This document shows, in pieces, positions 19,030 through 30,884 of a stretch of 64,000 nt of DNA. The stretch's first letter is position 1; each line of letters begins with the position of its first letter. Under the pieces are notes generated by a model. The model was not told the DNA's origin. It ran no database searches and saw only the letters and a list, made by a program, of their open reading frames with translations. Source of the DNA: Chondrus crispus (lineage: Eukaryota; Rhodophyta; Florideophyceae; Gigartinales; Gigartinaceae); the NCBI RefSeq assembly GCF_000350225.1, contig NW_005178528.1, forward strand, positions 62,001 to 126,000, written 5' to 3'. The translations under genes were made by a program, and so were the position numbers.

Positions 19030-21345
19030 TACAGTGCCCAATGGAGAGTGAACGCCCGTATGCTCTTCATTCAAAATTGGAGAGGCGCAGGGCTTCTTTC
19101 TTCAAATCTCGCTTGCCTGCGGTGTCCAAGAAGTCGTGAAGCATACCATGTAGGTCATTTGCAATTTGCGCCAAAGGTTCCCATGTCTGGGCAACGTGGT
19201 CGGGAAGGCCCTCCCACACGACTAGTAGTTCCAGACTTTTATCGAACTTTCGAATGTCTCGCAAGTCTTTGGCATCGTGGTAGGTAGTTTCCGTGTGTTC
19301 TGCGTACCGCAAAAGAATGGGATCCACCTCTACATCCTCTAGGCCTGTCCGATAGAACGCGAGGCGTCGTGAGTGCACAATTTCTCGCTTGCACAGGATA
19401 AGGTCTTCTACCTCATATACCCAATCAGACTTCATCCTGATGACCCGTCGAGGTCCTTTCCAAATGAACTGCAGTTTATGACCTTTCGTTTGGGAACGCC
19501 GAACGAGGACATAGTCACCGATTTAAAATTTTGCCGCACGCACATTGGTTTTAGCGTTGTGTTTCGCAATGGCCCGGGCGCGAGATTTTGAGACCAAACC
19601 CAGCACATCTTGGTGTAAGTCACAAAGAGCGTCCTGCGTACGATCGATTTCGATTAGTCGCCTGGCCTCCATTTCTTGGAGACTGGAAACTTTAGAGTAC
19701 GGCTTGCTCGGTAACGCGGCTAACAAAGGACAGGTAGGATAATGGGAAGTGAAAACCTCTAAAGGCGTCCGGTACACGCCAGGGATATTTTTTTGGCGAA
19801 GCCCAAGCCGTTTCAGAGGCGCCTGATTTATCACACTCTGCACACACTCCGTTACGGCAGGCCAATCCCTTTGTGACAGTCGAAACTCCAGCAAGACCGC
19901 CCTGCACGCCCGCAAAACCTCTCGACAAACACGCTCGACGGACCCATTGGCCCAAGGCGAGTAAGCTGTTGTGAAATGTTGCGTTACCCTGAGCTCTTCT
20001 GTGAGGGCTCTGATCAGTTCGTTCTTAAAATGTGCGCCCTGGTCAGATATCACCCATTCAACACTGCCGAAGACAGCTGTCCACATAGCAAGTGCGTCTG
20101 CAGCTGCTTCCCCGGTAGCTGAGTGAGTGGGGTAGAGCCATATATATGAAAAGAGATCATCTCGCATCACTAGCACGTATGACATCTTAGAAGAGCTGGG
20201 TCCCAGATAAAGGAAATCGAGATGCAACACCTCATTAGGCTTTGTGGCGTGCAAAGCATGGCCGTACGGCCAAGGCACGACCTCTCGCGTCCGAGTACAG
20301 ATGCAGTGCAGGCATCCTTGCACAAAACTTCTCACATCAGCAGCCAGTCCTTTCCATGCAAAGTTCTCTCGAATGACACTTTCCGTAGCGTCTTGGCCCC
20401 TTTGTCTCATGGACCCGCAGTGGGACACAATTAGAATTTTGAGTTTCAAATCAACTGGAAGGGGTGGAATCCAAATTCTTTTCTGCGTGTAGAGGAGGCC
20501 GTCAGACTCGGCATACACGTTAGCAGGAATGGAGGTGATTCTTCTTTGCGCAGATCGTATAGTCCCCAGTCGTGGCCACTCGATATCCGTGGTACAGGGG
20601 ACCACCTGGGATGACGTCTCAACCAGGCTACAGAGGTGTGCAGTAGCAACGGGCTTCTCCTTCCTGTATCCTTTCGTCCATCGAGTGAGGATGTCGGCGA
20701 AAATGTTGCGAGCTCCGCTGATGTGCTCGATTGCGTAGTCGAAGCGGGACAGAAACAGGGCCCACCTTTAGACCTTCGATACAATATGCCTACCAAGCGT
20801 GGGCTCCAGGGCCAACGGGGCAAATACAAACAAAAGATTTCGGTGATCCGTGTACACGTGTACGGATTGTTCATTTAAGAACAAGTAGTCCACCTTCTCG
20901 AAAGTCTGGAAGATGGCGTAGGCTTCTTGTTCGAAAGTGCTCCAGCCCAGCTGGGCACCTGTGAATGCAGAACCGAGAAAAGCCAAGGGTTCATGCACCT
21001 GGTCCTCAATAGGTAACGAGAGCTGTGAGGACTCAGTCTCCGTGACTACGCCGGACCAATGTTTCTGAGAGGCGTCTGTGTATACGCATATTGTCATTTC
21101 TGCCCTTGGGTATGCTAAAGTTACCGCATTGCGCAAGGTTTCCTGTAGTTCAAAGAAAATGTTGTCGTGTTCAGTGCCCCAGGAAAGCTGGCAAAGTGGA
21201 AGTCCTCTGATTGCCCTTTTCTTCCTTGCGATAGCCTGTTCCACTTATCATGCGTCCACACCATTTTATCTCACGCGCAAAAAAGGTGCACTTTCGAGCA
21301 GACAGGAACAAATTTCTCTTCGCGCAAATATGGGGAGCGCTTCGG
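19030..21345 (-). mobile_element. Ty3/gypsy pol fossil (RT end, RNase H, integrase, chromo-like tail)
   Basis: Fossil relative of the whole-looking element at 32356-37777: minus-strand pieces match, in order, the end of its reverse transcriptase, RNase H, integrase zinc and catalytic domains, and the C-terminal chromo-like part. Gag, protease, most of the reverse transcriptase and recognisable LTRs are absent. It is broken, with several breaks and an internal loss, and is clearly older than the 32-38 kb element. Confidence 0.8.
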
Positions 21346-22075
21346 GCTAAAGGGCATCATCGGAGCTGGGCTCATTTTGGTTTCCACGCTGCTCGCCTCT
21401 AGGAGCCCGGACGCCCCGAAGAAGGTTAAGCAATGAGTTTTTGTGTTTTTTTTGTGTGATAGATAAATAGTGCGTACTAACTTGGTCTGGTGGTCCAAGC
21501 CTTTGTGTAAAGATATCCTGGGATGCTTTAGGTTGGAGTAACAAATGTTCGTCTCATGGTGCCGCTCGTCAGCCAAATCCATCGGAAGTAGAGCTGTGCG
21601 CAATTGATGCAGCGTTTACCGGACGGTTGTGAAGGACGTTCATGGTCTTTGGTAGGTGCAGCTTTCAATCAATCTGCAGTAGCCACCCTCAGGCGGCCCC
21701 CCATCTCCCGAGTGCTACGGACTTTTGAGGTCGTGGGCAGAAGATTCCATCGCAGAGTCCATTTTGGGCAACTTGTTTCCAAAAGCTGTCTCTGGCGACG
21801 TGGAGAAAATCTGCATCCCAAACAGCGACCGAGGCCCACCTTGTCTTTACACTGAAAACACCAGCCTGGCACACTGGCTACCCCCCATCTCGTAAGATAG
21901 CGGTATGTACTGTAGGCGTGTGCCTTCATACTGTACCAAGGGTACTGTTGTACAATGTTACGCGTGGACGGCATGCGAACACTCATACATATTATAGTTA
22001 TTCTCATCTAATACTTCACACGTTGTAAAGAGCCGCAATTTGAATAAAGACGGCTTCACAGGGGTGATCACAATA
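21346..22075. other. No gene recognised
   Basis: Short opposing frames only. A Cys/Arg-rich stretch near 21690-21870 is unassigned. No promoter or RNA gene seen. Confidence 0.4.
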
Positions 22076-22365
22076 CAGGGGGAGGTAGCTCAATAGTGCC
22101 TACTTTAGTAGTGCTTCCCTCTATATAGTGCTATGGCTCACCCTCTGGCACAGGTTATCATAAGCTCACACGTGTATCATCCGGCATGGTTCAGTACTCA
22201 AAGGATGAAGTTATTTAGTTGTGCTACAGGCTTTGTTGTGTTTGTGTTAGCAGTGTGCTTTGTCCCCAAATATATGTATGAGCCTCCATTATATAGTGCC
22301 ATACCCCCAATAGTGCCATAGCTAGAGGTATGTCACGCTATAGCACTATATCGTAGGAGGCACTG
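22076..22365. mobile_element. Tigger-type MITE (290 bp)
   Basis: Starts CAGGGGGAGG and ends GAGGCACTG, flanked by TA at 22074-22075 and 22366-22367. The subterminal regions are packed with TAGTGC/GCACTA boxes. The box at 22297-22319 resembles one inside the Tigger-like element at 11032-11056 (GGCACTATTGGGGG), so this looks like a non-autonomous relative. No coding capacity. Confidence 0.65.
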
Positions 22366-22608
22366 TACCACACAGGCAGCAGAGGGAGCACATGCCACAG
22401 CAAGAACAAATTGAGATATACAGCAACCATCAGACAAAGATGGTATCTTCATGTTTTATTCTATCATGCAAATTGCCTCTGCATCTAGCTAACGATAGGG
22501 AAAAGGATTAATTCTGTTCGCTTAGGTCTTCATCCCGTTTTCATCGACTCAAGACTGCGAGGGAGCGTTGATTATCACGCCCAATCAATGTGTCCTCTCA
22601 TTCGCGCT
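22366..22608. other. Downstream region of the secreted-protein gene
   Basis: AT-rich 3' flank of the minus-strand gene that ends at 22609. No other feature seen. Confidence 0.4.
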
Positions 22609-23376
22609 CTAGAGCGCGGGCTCACCGTAGAGAAGGTCATCAAGGACGACAACATCCCCGCGTCCCCGATACCTAGCTCCAGCGTCCTGCACTGAAATCG
22701 TACCCAACTTCATGACAACCCTCCAGATGATGGGCTTTCCGTTGAGGTCGTACAGGCCGGCAAAGCTGAGCCCTCTGTTCCTTGGCGGGACAAATACACG
22801 GATGAGCAGGCACCCGCTCTTCGTGTAGAAGTCCATCCAGGTCTGTCGCCGAAGGTCGACATCGACGAACACGGCGCCCATACCAGAAACGTTGGCCCTC
22901 TTGTTCAAGGTCGGGATTTTGAAGATCTGCGTGACACGGTTCTTCACGAGGGGCGTGAACAGCCTCTTCGGGCTGAATGTCTGGAACTGATTTGTGATTC
23001 CCTTGGGCAAGAGCGAGTCGAACCTATCGTCAACCGGCGGTGGGACAGGGTTGCTGACGCGGAACTCCCTCTTGGCGGCCTGGAACACGGCACCCCTGGT
23101 GACGTTCTTGTCGAAGAAGTTGAACGGCATGTCGAAGGGTACCACCTCAGCGTCCCAGTTAATAGAGCGGAAGCCAGAGAACAGTGGCCCAGCCTCATTG
23201 CCATTGTCGATACCGCCCAAGGCATTTTGGAAGGTGGTGAAAGCACGGCGGAGGCCGTTAGCGTTGCGAGAGGTGGCCGTCAAGACAGCAAACTTGTAAC
23301 CGCATTTGTTATAGGTCCGAGCTTCTGCAAGCGCAAAGAAGGCGAGGGCCAGGGCCAGAGCAGCGGTGAACTTCAT
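22609..23376 (-). CDS. Conserved secreted protein (intact, 255 residues)
   Basis: An uninterrupted ORF starts with a clear signal peptide (MKFTAALALALAFFALAEA) and continues with a conserved pattern: a gap-rich N-domain with ALGGIDNGNEAGP, then INWD near residue 74, PFNFFDKNVTRGAVF, FSPKRLFTP, and SGMGAVFVDVD near residues 167-177, ending with a beta-rich SFAGLYD region. The same order of motifs (INWD, FF, RGxxF, GxGAVFxDVD) occurs in extracellular proteins of bacteria, some carrying PEP-CTERM anchors. Function unknown; probably extracellular or cell wall. Codon use and lack of breaks suggest a live host gene. A TATA-like TTTATAG (23467-23473 on plus) lies upstream. It is the best-preserved host gene in the window. 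Confidence 0.75.
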   Translation of the reverse strand: MKFTAALALALAFFALAEARTYNKCGYKFAVLTATSRNANGLRRAFTTFQNALGGIDNGNEAGPLFSGFRSINWDAEVVPFDMPFNFFDKNVTRGAVFQAAKREFRVSNPVPPPVDDRFDSLLPKGITNQFQTFSPKRLFTPLVKNRVTQIFKIPTLNKRANVSGMGAVFVDVDLRRQTWMDFYTKSGCLLIRVFVPPRNRGLSFAGLYDLNGKPIIWRVVMKLGTISVQDAGARYRGRGDVVVLDDLLYGEPAL

Positions 23377-26300
23377 GATGGAATGTTTAGTGCTGAGGCA
23401 GGTCGGGTTGGTGAAGTAGTGGAGATGGTGATGGGAAAGTAGCAGGGTCGGGCGGAAGGTTGGGCTTTTATAGACTGGGCGGAGAGATGAATTTTCTAGT
23501 TACAGGAAACTGACATAAATATGGGGGTATATGCTTCCCGATAGGGATTCGAGATAAGATTTGTCCAGGAGGGATGCCTGTGAGTAGATAGACGATGTAG
23601 AGAAATGATAAGGAATTTTGTAATCGTCAATAGACTGAAGCAGGTTGGGAATCAAGATCTTGCCCTTTCGCATGCGATGTCCTCTAAGAAAAAGGGGGAT
23701 GGGAAATATGCGCATGTTTGCGCTGTTGAGAGATGAAGAGTCACAGATGATACTGTACATGATGAATAGAGCGGGAGCGAGAATGTACATCTGAAGAACG
23801 GTCCTCTAAAGGCTGGATCGCAGTGCGACGTGTGGCCAATATTGTACAGATGGTGAGGAAAAAATATTGTTGACGGGTGGGTTTGAGGACAAGCAATACG
23901 TCGAATGGAAGCAAAAATCGGGACTGGGACAAGAGCAAAGGTATGATGTGAGAGGGTTTTAGACAGACGTGGTCATCTCTTTGATATATGCCGTAGGTGG
24001 CACGTCATCAACTGCGGACGAGGACCATGGCCTACAAACATACATACATCACCCACAGACTCAGATTTGTGCCCTCCTCCACAGAGACTACCTGAGGTCA
24101 ATGAACACGTGTACTGTGTTGGGCTTGTTGGATGGACTAATATGGAAGGGAAACAAGTAATTTACAGTATGCGTCGACGTGGGATTTTTCCGACGAGAGA
24201 GGTCCACGCCTGTCCCCAGAATGAAGTTAATGCCTTGCATGAACCAATCACATCGCTACAGACATCGCTCCTCGGCGCATATGGTTGACCCAAATCGGGG
24301 GCATTGTTCATGTGATCTCTCATGATGGGCTCTATACGGTGCTTCTTTGTGGATTCTCTGCTGGGAAGGGCTTCAATGTCTTGTACCGCATCACTTGTAG
24401 CGGTAAGCGTCAAAGGCCTACTGGACACCTGCGCCTAAACAAATTCACAGGCTATCACTATAAGTCTAAGAGTCAAGTATCTATCCAAATCTCCAGTTTC
24501 CCTTGCCGTAACCGGCGACTACAATAAATAAATAAACAATCATTCGTCCATGATGACAGCCATAAGCTAGTTGGATTTTGTAAAGCTCCCAATTCGGATT
24601 CTTGCAGGGTTTCCCCCCCTCCCCACCTCCTGTATGCTACATTCAGGTTTCTCCCACTATGCCTTCCTGTTCAGGCATTCGACTTCTTACAGAAGCAATA
24701 TCGTCTTCATGCTGAAAACATCATCCACCCAGGAAATCATACTGGAACGTGTGTACCTTCCACTTGATCGAGTGATACGTTGATATCTTTAAAATTACTT
24801 GTTGAAGAAGTCAGACTATGAAGCAAAAGAAGCACTGTGGAAATCATATGTGTGCCAAGAACGTGCAAGCGGGCCAACGAGAAGTTGTCTCTGAGAGAGA
24901 TATCCGACGAGATGCAGTGTCCCTGAAGTACCTGTGCTTGGGTCAGTTGTTTAATTATCATCGCGTCTTTTTTAAGAGTTTTACTACTAGTTTGGAAGGA
25001 GAAACCGATTTTTCCTCCAGATGTGTGAAAATGGCGAGCGGGAAGGTGTGAGTTTCTGCAGCAAGATGCGGCCCTTTGACAACCATGCTCAAGCGTTACC
25101 TCTGAATCCTGTGAGCAGTTGGAAAATCGTAAGGCGTGATAGAACTTGCCAGACACGTATTGAAGTCACATTCAAGCATTCACATACAGTCGTTTTTCCT
25201 CCCTGCTGTTGGAGACTCCTTTTATTCGTAGCTCAGCTCTATTTCGAACAAACCAATATTCCTTGACAACTATGACCTCCTCTACATCCAAGGAGGGCAC
25301 ATACTCCATTCCAGCTACCTTATCTGTTCTGCACAAGGAATGTTGCTGTCCTTTGCTCAAGCCCTCCGCCCAGATAGACATACTTTTGGTCGACAGATGC
25401 GATGCTCTTGGCTATTGCGGCCACGAGAAAGCCTAGTTAAAATTAGGGAGCCATGTCCCTTTCCAGTCATGACAAGGCACTCGGAAGCCGTCTACGAGGC
25501 AAGTTTGTCTTCAATAAATACCTTAGCGACGTATCCTATTCGACCTGAAGATCTCAACGACGACAGATGTTATGTTTACAACAAGTTTATTGTCGTCAGT
25601 GTCTCCATACTGCCTGAGGAAGCGTCATTCATGCTATTTGCGTGACGACCCGAGATGCTCTATTAATCTATCCATCTTCTGCAAAGTTCGAAAATACTTT
25701 TTTTTTTTCGAAGGATGCCTAGCCGTGTAGACAGTGTTCTCACCTCATGCCCAAGGTCTCCAGGATGGCCCTCAAAAGAATCCAGTTCAAACGATGAATA
25801 TAGATTGAAAAGAAGTGAAGTGATACGTTTTTTTCGTGCGTTCGGACTTAATACGATGATTTTGCAGGGTATGTTCTTGGGCACAGAAGCTTTCAAAGAC
25901 ATGTACCAGGCATGAATTCCACACTTTTAATGTCATCATAAATGCTTTTCTCCTCGTACTCCAGTTCTGCGTTTCGCACGCGGAAAAAAAGAGCGGCTGC
26001 AAGTTGAAACAGTAATACTTTTTTAATATTTAAAAGGCGAATGGGTAGAGGGTTTCTGCAGTGTCGAAAAGAAGAAAATTGAAAGCGACACGCACAGGCG
26101 AGTGAGGAAGCATTGATGCAAGGAAAAACTACTCATTTGAAAGCATGCCTCATATTATTAGTCTTGCGGAGGTCGTACAAAAGGATAGAATACTCATCTT
26201 GTCCTGCAATATTCAGCTGACAGAACAAATACCTTATTGTTTAAGACACCTCTTAGAAAACCTTCAGGTCACAGCGAACTGCTCTCTCTCTCTGTCTTAC

Positions 26301-26612
26301 TTCCGAATTATCACGTATGTACCCTATTGCAAACGTTGGAGACCACCGAATCGGCCTGACAAATCGAGCAGAATAGCTGCCATGTTTGAATCAGTTGTCT
26401 GGTTTCCTGGATAGAAGACATCTCGGTTCACTTCACCATGCAACGATCGTTAAGTTCGTCAGAAACCGAAATGCAATAAGCTTTGAATAAGCTCGCTCAT
26501 GGAGTATCCTATAGCTGCTTCGGTAGCTTCCAAGGATACCACTTCGCATTACGGACAGGAAAATCGTACATGGGACCGAATATCTCCTCTGGCGAAGTAG
26601 TCTGTCGATGTT
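23377..26612. other. 3.2 kb without a recognised gene
   Basis: Balanced composition and many short frames on both strands. The longest plausible is plus 25340-25645 (101 codons, PIRPEDLNDDRCYVYNKF), unassigned. I found no terminal repeats, RNA gene or long repeat. Confidence 0.4.
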
Positions 26613-27365
26613 CTAAAAAAGCGGGCATCTTCTCCGCAACAGCGAGACATTATTCAGGACCCTTTCCCTTCTCAAACTTCCGCGCCTGTCTCGGAACCCA
26701 TTGCATGCGCTCCGAAGCATATTTAATTTCATGTTCCCACCGAAACGCCTCTTGCACATTACAAGTACATTCCGCCTCATTGGAGGTCTGATCATTCTTC
26801 TGAACGTGGAAAAGCAAACGCAGGCTACTGCAAGGCTTCTCTGCATGTTTCCACACACATTTAGAATAGATGGCATTGGGTCTACATCAGGAGTCATTAT
26901 CGCTCCCCCCATACATTTCGGGGCCAGTCGAGCTCCAGACATCGCCTTTTCTCCAGGATGACTGAGCATGGTCATTCGTAAAGGGGTCGGGTTGTCCGGT
27001 GTCCATTCACAGCATGGATCACCGAGCTCTTCTCCGTTTGTGAGACCATCTCCGTCTGAATCTTTCTCGCAAAGCGTCACTGTCCATTGCAACCCTGCAT
27101 CCTTGAAATCGAGTCCAAACGAATTTCGAGGGGTACCTGGTATGCATCTCGTATGACCCAGAAATTGACATTGAAGACCCGAATCTGGGCGCGACCACGC
27201 GTCACCGTTAGGAATCCGTGCAGGGAAATGGGGCCTCGAGAAGCATGACGAGCTCAAAAGAAGGAGCAACGACATCTGCAAAAGAGGAGACATTTTTGAC
27301 AACCTCAGCAACGATAAAAAGAAGGTAAAGAATTGCGACGAACAGAGTTGACTCCAACCACACAA
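26613..27365 (-). CDS. Temptin-domain secreted protein (intact domain)
   Basis: The ORF of 250 residues opens with a hydrophobic signal segment; the start may be Met1 or Met25 (27293), the latter giving a tidy signal peptide. A complete temptin domain follows: RIPNGDAW, CQFLGHTRC, NSFGLDFKDAGLQWT, LCEKDSDGDGLTNGEELGDPCCEW, then MTMLSHPG. The family is named for an Aplysia water-borne pheromone component and binds partners outside the cell through disulfides and a calcium-like DxDxDG loop. The last 95 residues are Arg/Cys-rich and less convincing. Another frame (26650-26856) gives a better-looking tail, so a small intron or frameshift near 26850 is possible. The 5' half is duplicated at 13207-13436. 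Confidence 0.75.
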   Translation of the reverse strand: MCGWSQLCSSQFFTFFLSLLRLSKMSPLLQMSLLLLLSSSCFSRPHFPARIPNGDAWSRPDSGLQCQFLGHTRCIPGTPRNSFGLDFKDAGLQWTVTLCEKDSDGDGLTNGEELGDPCCEWTPDNPTPLRMTMLSHPGEKAMSGARLAPKCMGGAIMTPDVDPMPSILNVCGNMQRSLAVACVCFSTFRRMIRPPMRRNVLVMCKRRFGGNMKLNMLRSACNGFRDRRGSLRRERVLNNVSLLRRRCPLF

Positions 27366-29487
27366 ACTGACTTTGCACTGGGAAGCCTGATCGGGCTGCA
27401 GAGCTTATATACATCTGCAAAACACTTAGTCTGGGAGTTTCCGAAAGGCGCCACACCGCAAACAATACTCGAGAACGCAGTTGAGTGAATAACGAAAGTG
27501 TGCCCTCCATTGTGATGTGTTTCAGGTTCAAAACAGTATTTCAAAATCTATCTGATGTACGCTATAGTGGAGTCTGTCGCAATTCTGCTTGGAGATGTGT
27601 GGTACAACAGGAGTTTCATTCTAGTTCGGATGTTTACCACTCAGTCTGCGATTTGCAAATTATAACTTGCACACTTCTCGTGGGAAGTTTAGTGCAGAGA
27701 CATTCGCACAGAAATCGTCTCCACATTCGCAAAGGAATTCCTGTGGTTAGAGAGGTCCCCAACGTGTGTTTACTTCGAGAACTCATCTTTCATATGCAGT
27801 GGAAAAGAAGGTTCAGTGCTTAGGCAACAGCATGATCTTATTGCAATGCGCCTGTGAATTTTCCAGAGCGCGTTGGGTTTCTTGTCTGGCTTTCACTGGC
27901 TCAAGGATACAATAGCACTGCTTGATTGGCTTGTTATCTAATTCAATCCTTGCTTCGCATAAGCTGCAAGCAGGCCCTCTAACAAACTGCTTCTCCCAAC
28001 TATAAACTGTACATTTCTCACTGGACCAAACTGCAAACGGACAGTGAAATGAAGAGCACTATTCATAAAACAGGGCTTTAAATAGCAATGGCTAATGAAT
28101 ATACCCTGTTCTTTAATGCGACTGCGGCATTTCGCGGCGAGAATTAGGAAAAGAATTAATTTTACTCCGCCCGTCACAGCATAGCAAGAACATCGCAAAC
28201 GGATCCCAACTTGAGAAATATATCTGGCCCTGCAACTAATTTGACGTTCAAGGATGGGAATGCAGCGCATGTCCTGGTGTCTATCGACGCGCAAAGTTGT
28301 GCAGTACAGCCAAACAGCATGTCATATAAACAACGTAGAGTTGCCCTTGGCAAAATTGGATACAATAACGATATCATACATAATATTTTGCTACGTAGCG
28401 TTCTGCTAGAGGGTTTTGTTCCGCACTCTGTAGTAATCATTGAAGGGCACACTGGCCCTGGAGTACCTACCATTCAGTAGTAGTGCTTATGATTTTTTTT
28501 TTTGAGGTCTTGTGATGCGCGAATACCGTTCCAATGGAAATGAAATTTTATTCTGGACCCAAGCAACGAAGAATGAGCGTTTCTGAGATTCGATATTGTC
28601 AGCCACACATTCTGTAACGACGACGCGGTAATTCCTCGAAACCATGTAGGACTAAGCCCCTCAGTTATCTCCACGACTTACAGAATTCGAGAGTGAAAAG
28701 TCCAAGTGAAGTCCAGTCGCGGTTGTTGTCCATCTGTGGCAATTTCTAAGTGTCCGCGAATGTGTTTCATAGTTTCGGACTGTGATATGGTATTACCATT
28801 TAGAGCGAACTCGCGAGACAAAGGTCTTCTTCTCTTACAACGAAAATTTTCATCATCCTTTATTCCCAGATCTGCATTCTCTATTGAACTTGTTTTCCAA
28901 CAATGAAAGCGCAGACGTGTTTCACAAAAAGATACAACCTTTACCAGGTAGGGTTGACTTCACTCTGGTTGTCGCGAAATCATCACCCTTTGGTTTTCCA
29001 CTTTGCCTCACGATAAGGGATTGGAAGAAAAAGAAAAAAAGAGGGAGAGGGAAGGGTAGGAGCGGAAGCAAGACCTCAACGATGGGCGAAAGCAGTTTTC
29101 TGACGGCGTTCAGCTACCAATGAATATTTCTTATACAGAGATACGCGTAATTCCTTGTCTCTCTCTTCACTCCCGAAGCAGTGTCAAGTCGTCGGAGGTA
29201 GAGTTTTTCAATTTTCATTATGGAAGAAATTAACTGATTGTAGGAGAACTGATTGTAGGAGAACTGTCATAGTAGCTCGGTGAGGCCGAACGACCGTCCC
29301 GTCTCTACATGAGCACCGCAGAGCTGGATAGCTGATGTTTATCGGACCGTTAGTCCTCATATGAGGACAAAAGTTATTTTATTTTTTCTAGAAAACCCAA
29401 ATTCGCGATTTCACTTCTGTTTTTGAAACCAGAAGGCCATCACTACGGGCAAAGCACATGCTTGTCGATTTTCGCGAAAACCAACCC

Positions 29488-29981
29488 TGTTGGTGAGCAA
29501 ATGCACACCACGGTCGAGCACCGGCGAAGGGGCATGGAACTCGCTGAGAAGTTCTGAGCAGACAGTGAGCGAAATGCAGAAAGGAGAATTGAAGCCCACA
29601 CGGCGGAGGAAAAATTCCTCCAAATTATTTCTTGCCGTATATCTGCGGCCGTGTCATTTCGTACACGACCGTTGCGGGCTAGACGAAGGGGCGCAATGGG
29701 CCGGGTGCGGGGCGGTGTGAGTTAGGATGGTACTTAAACGCACAAGCCGCGGACGACACCCTAGAGCTGGAGGCCAGCGTTTTTACATACCACCCACATA
29801 GCTTCTGCACTGCGACGACAAGTCCGCAGTGTAGGCGCTACGGAGGGTAGACGCTTCAGTAAAGTAAACCTCTTTTTTCCATCAGAGCCTCGCAGTCACC
29901 GCCAACCCCTCCCGCCGTCTCTGTCTTCCTTCAGCTTCTCAGACGTTGTCCTGCAGTCAATATAGATTTAGTCCGACATCA
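29488..29981. mobile_element. Solo LTR (494 bp) with 5 bp target duplication
   Basis: Starts TGTTGGTGAGC and ends CCGACATCA, flanked by AACCC at 29483-29487 and 29982-29986. Copy A has the empty site, a single AACCC at 15555-15559. It belongs to a different LTR family from the hairpin LTRs. The insertion is younger than the segmental duplication; the internal region has been lost by LTR-LTR recombination. Confidence 0.9.
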
Positions 29982-30884
29982 AACCCGTTGATGCATATAA
30001 AGGTGTTCAAAAGAAAAAGTCGGCTTACGGTATGCATTTTTCTTTAAGCTAATTTTGTAACAGTAACATGGAAACATTTATCTGAAGGCTTTCTATTCGG
30101 TTCTAACGTTCGAAGAGTTTTCAAACGAGTCATTCTTCCAAAGAAAAATAGAAACCGTCGCCATCAAAGTTGAAAAGAAATAAAATTCGCAGATTTTTAT
30201 GTTTTGATAACGCTTGGTCGGATAGACACTAGCACTACTCGAACACCTCTTATCAGCAATAAATATGCAACGACGTGACCGTAAAAAAAGAGTGATTTCT
30301 TTGTTTTCTAAGAGATGCGAAAAAGGAAAACTGGTAGCAAAGGAACCTTATTTTGCATCAGACGAGCTCCAACGAGGCAAGGAGGGTCATGACAACTCAA
30401 GGTGTCGTCAGGATGTCGTGATTCCCGAGTCTGTTCGCAAACACAAAGCAATATATATTCTGCTTTGGTCCATTCTATTCCCCAAAGAAGTATATCATCG
30501 TCAGCAGAACCATGCAGTGCTATGATCAGGCGTGTTTTGGGCACTCAACGACATGTCCAGTTTGGATGGAAGTTCTAAGGACTTAAATCGGAATCACGAA
30601 AGATCCACATTAACATCAAGCCGGAACGTGATGCAGAGATGCAGATCGTCGATGTACTGTAACGGTTGAAGGACAAGCACAGTATGTATGTCTTTCTAAT
30701 TTTACTTGGTATAAACATACTGTGCGTGTCCTTCCCGAAGGTAGTGACTTCTCCATTCTTTTAAAAGATGGCATAGAACTCCAATATAATTTCTTTGTCA
30801 TACCTAAAAGAAATTTCAAAGGAGGAGTACAGTATCGACTAGTATTAAAGAAGATGGTCTTGGAGATTGACGGAAAGGACATGT

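Noticed and set aside
23377-26612. Hidden gene or RNA gene in the long empty stretch
   Set aside because: Scanned for domains, tRNA-like cloverleaf arms and terminal repeats; nothing convincing.
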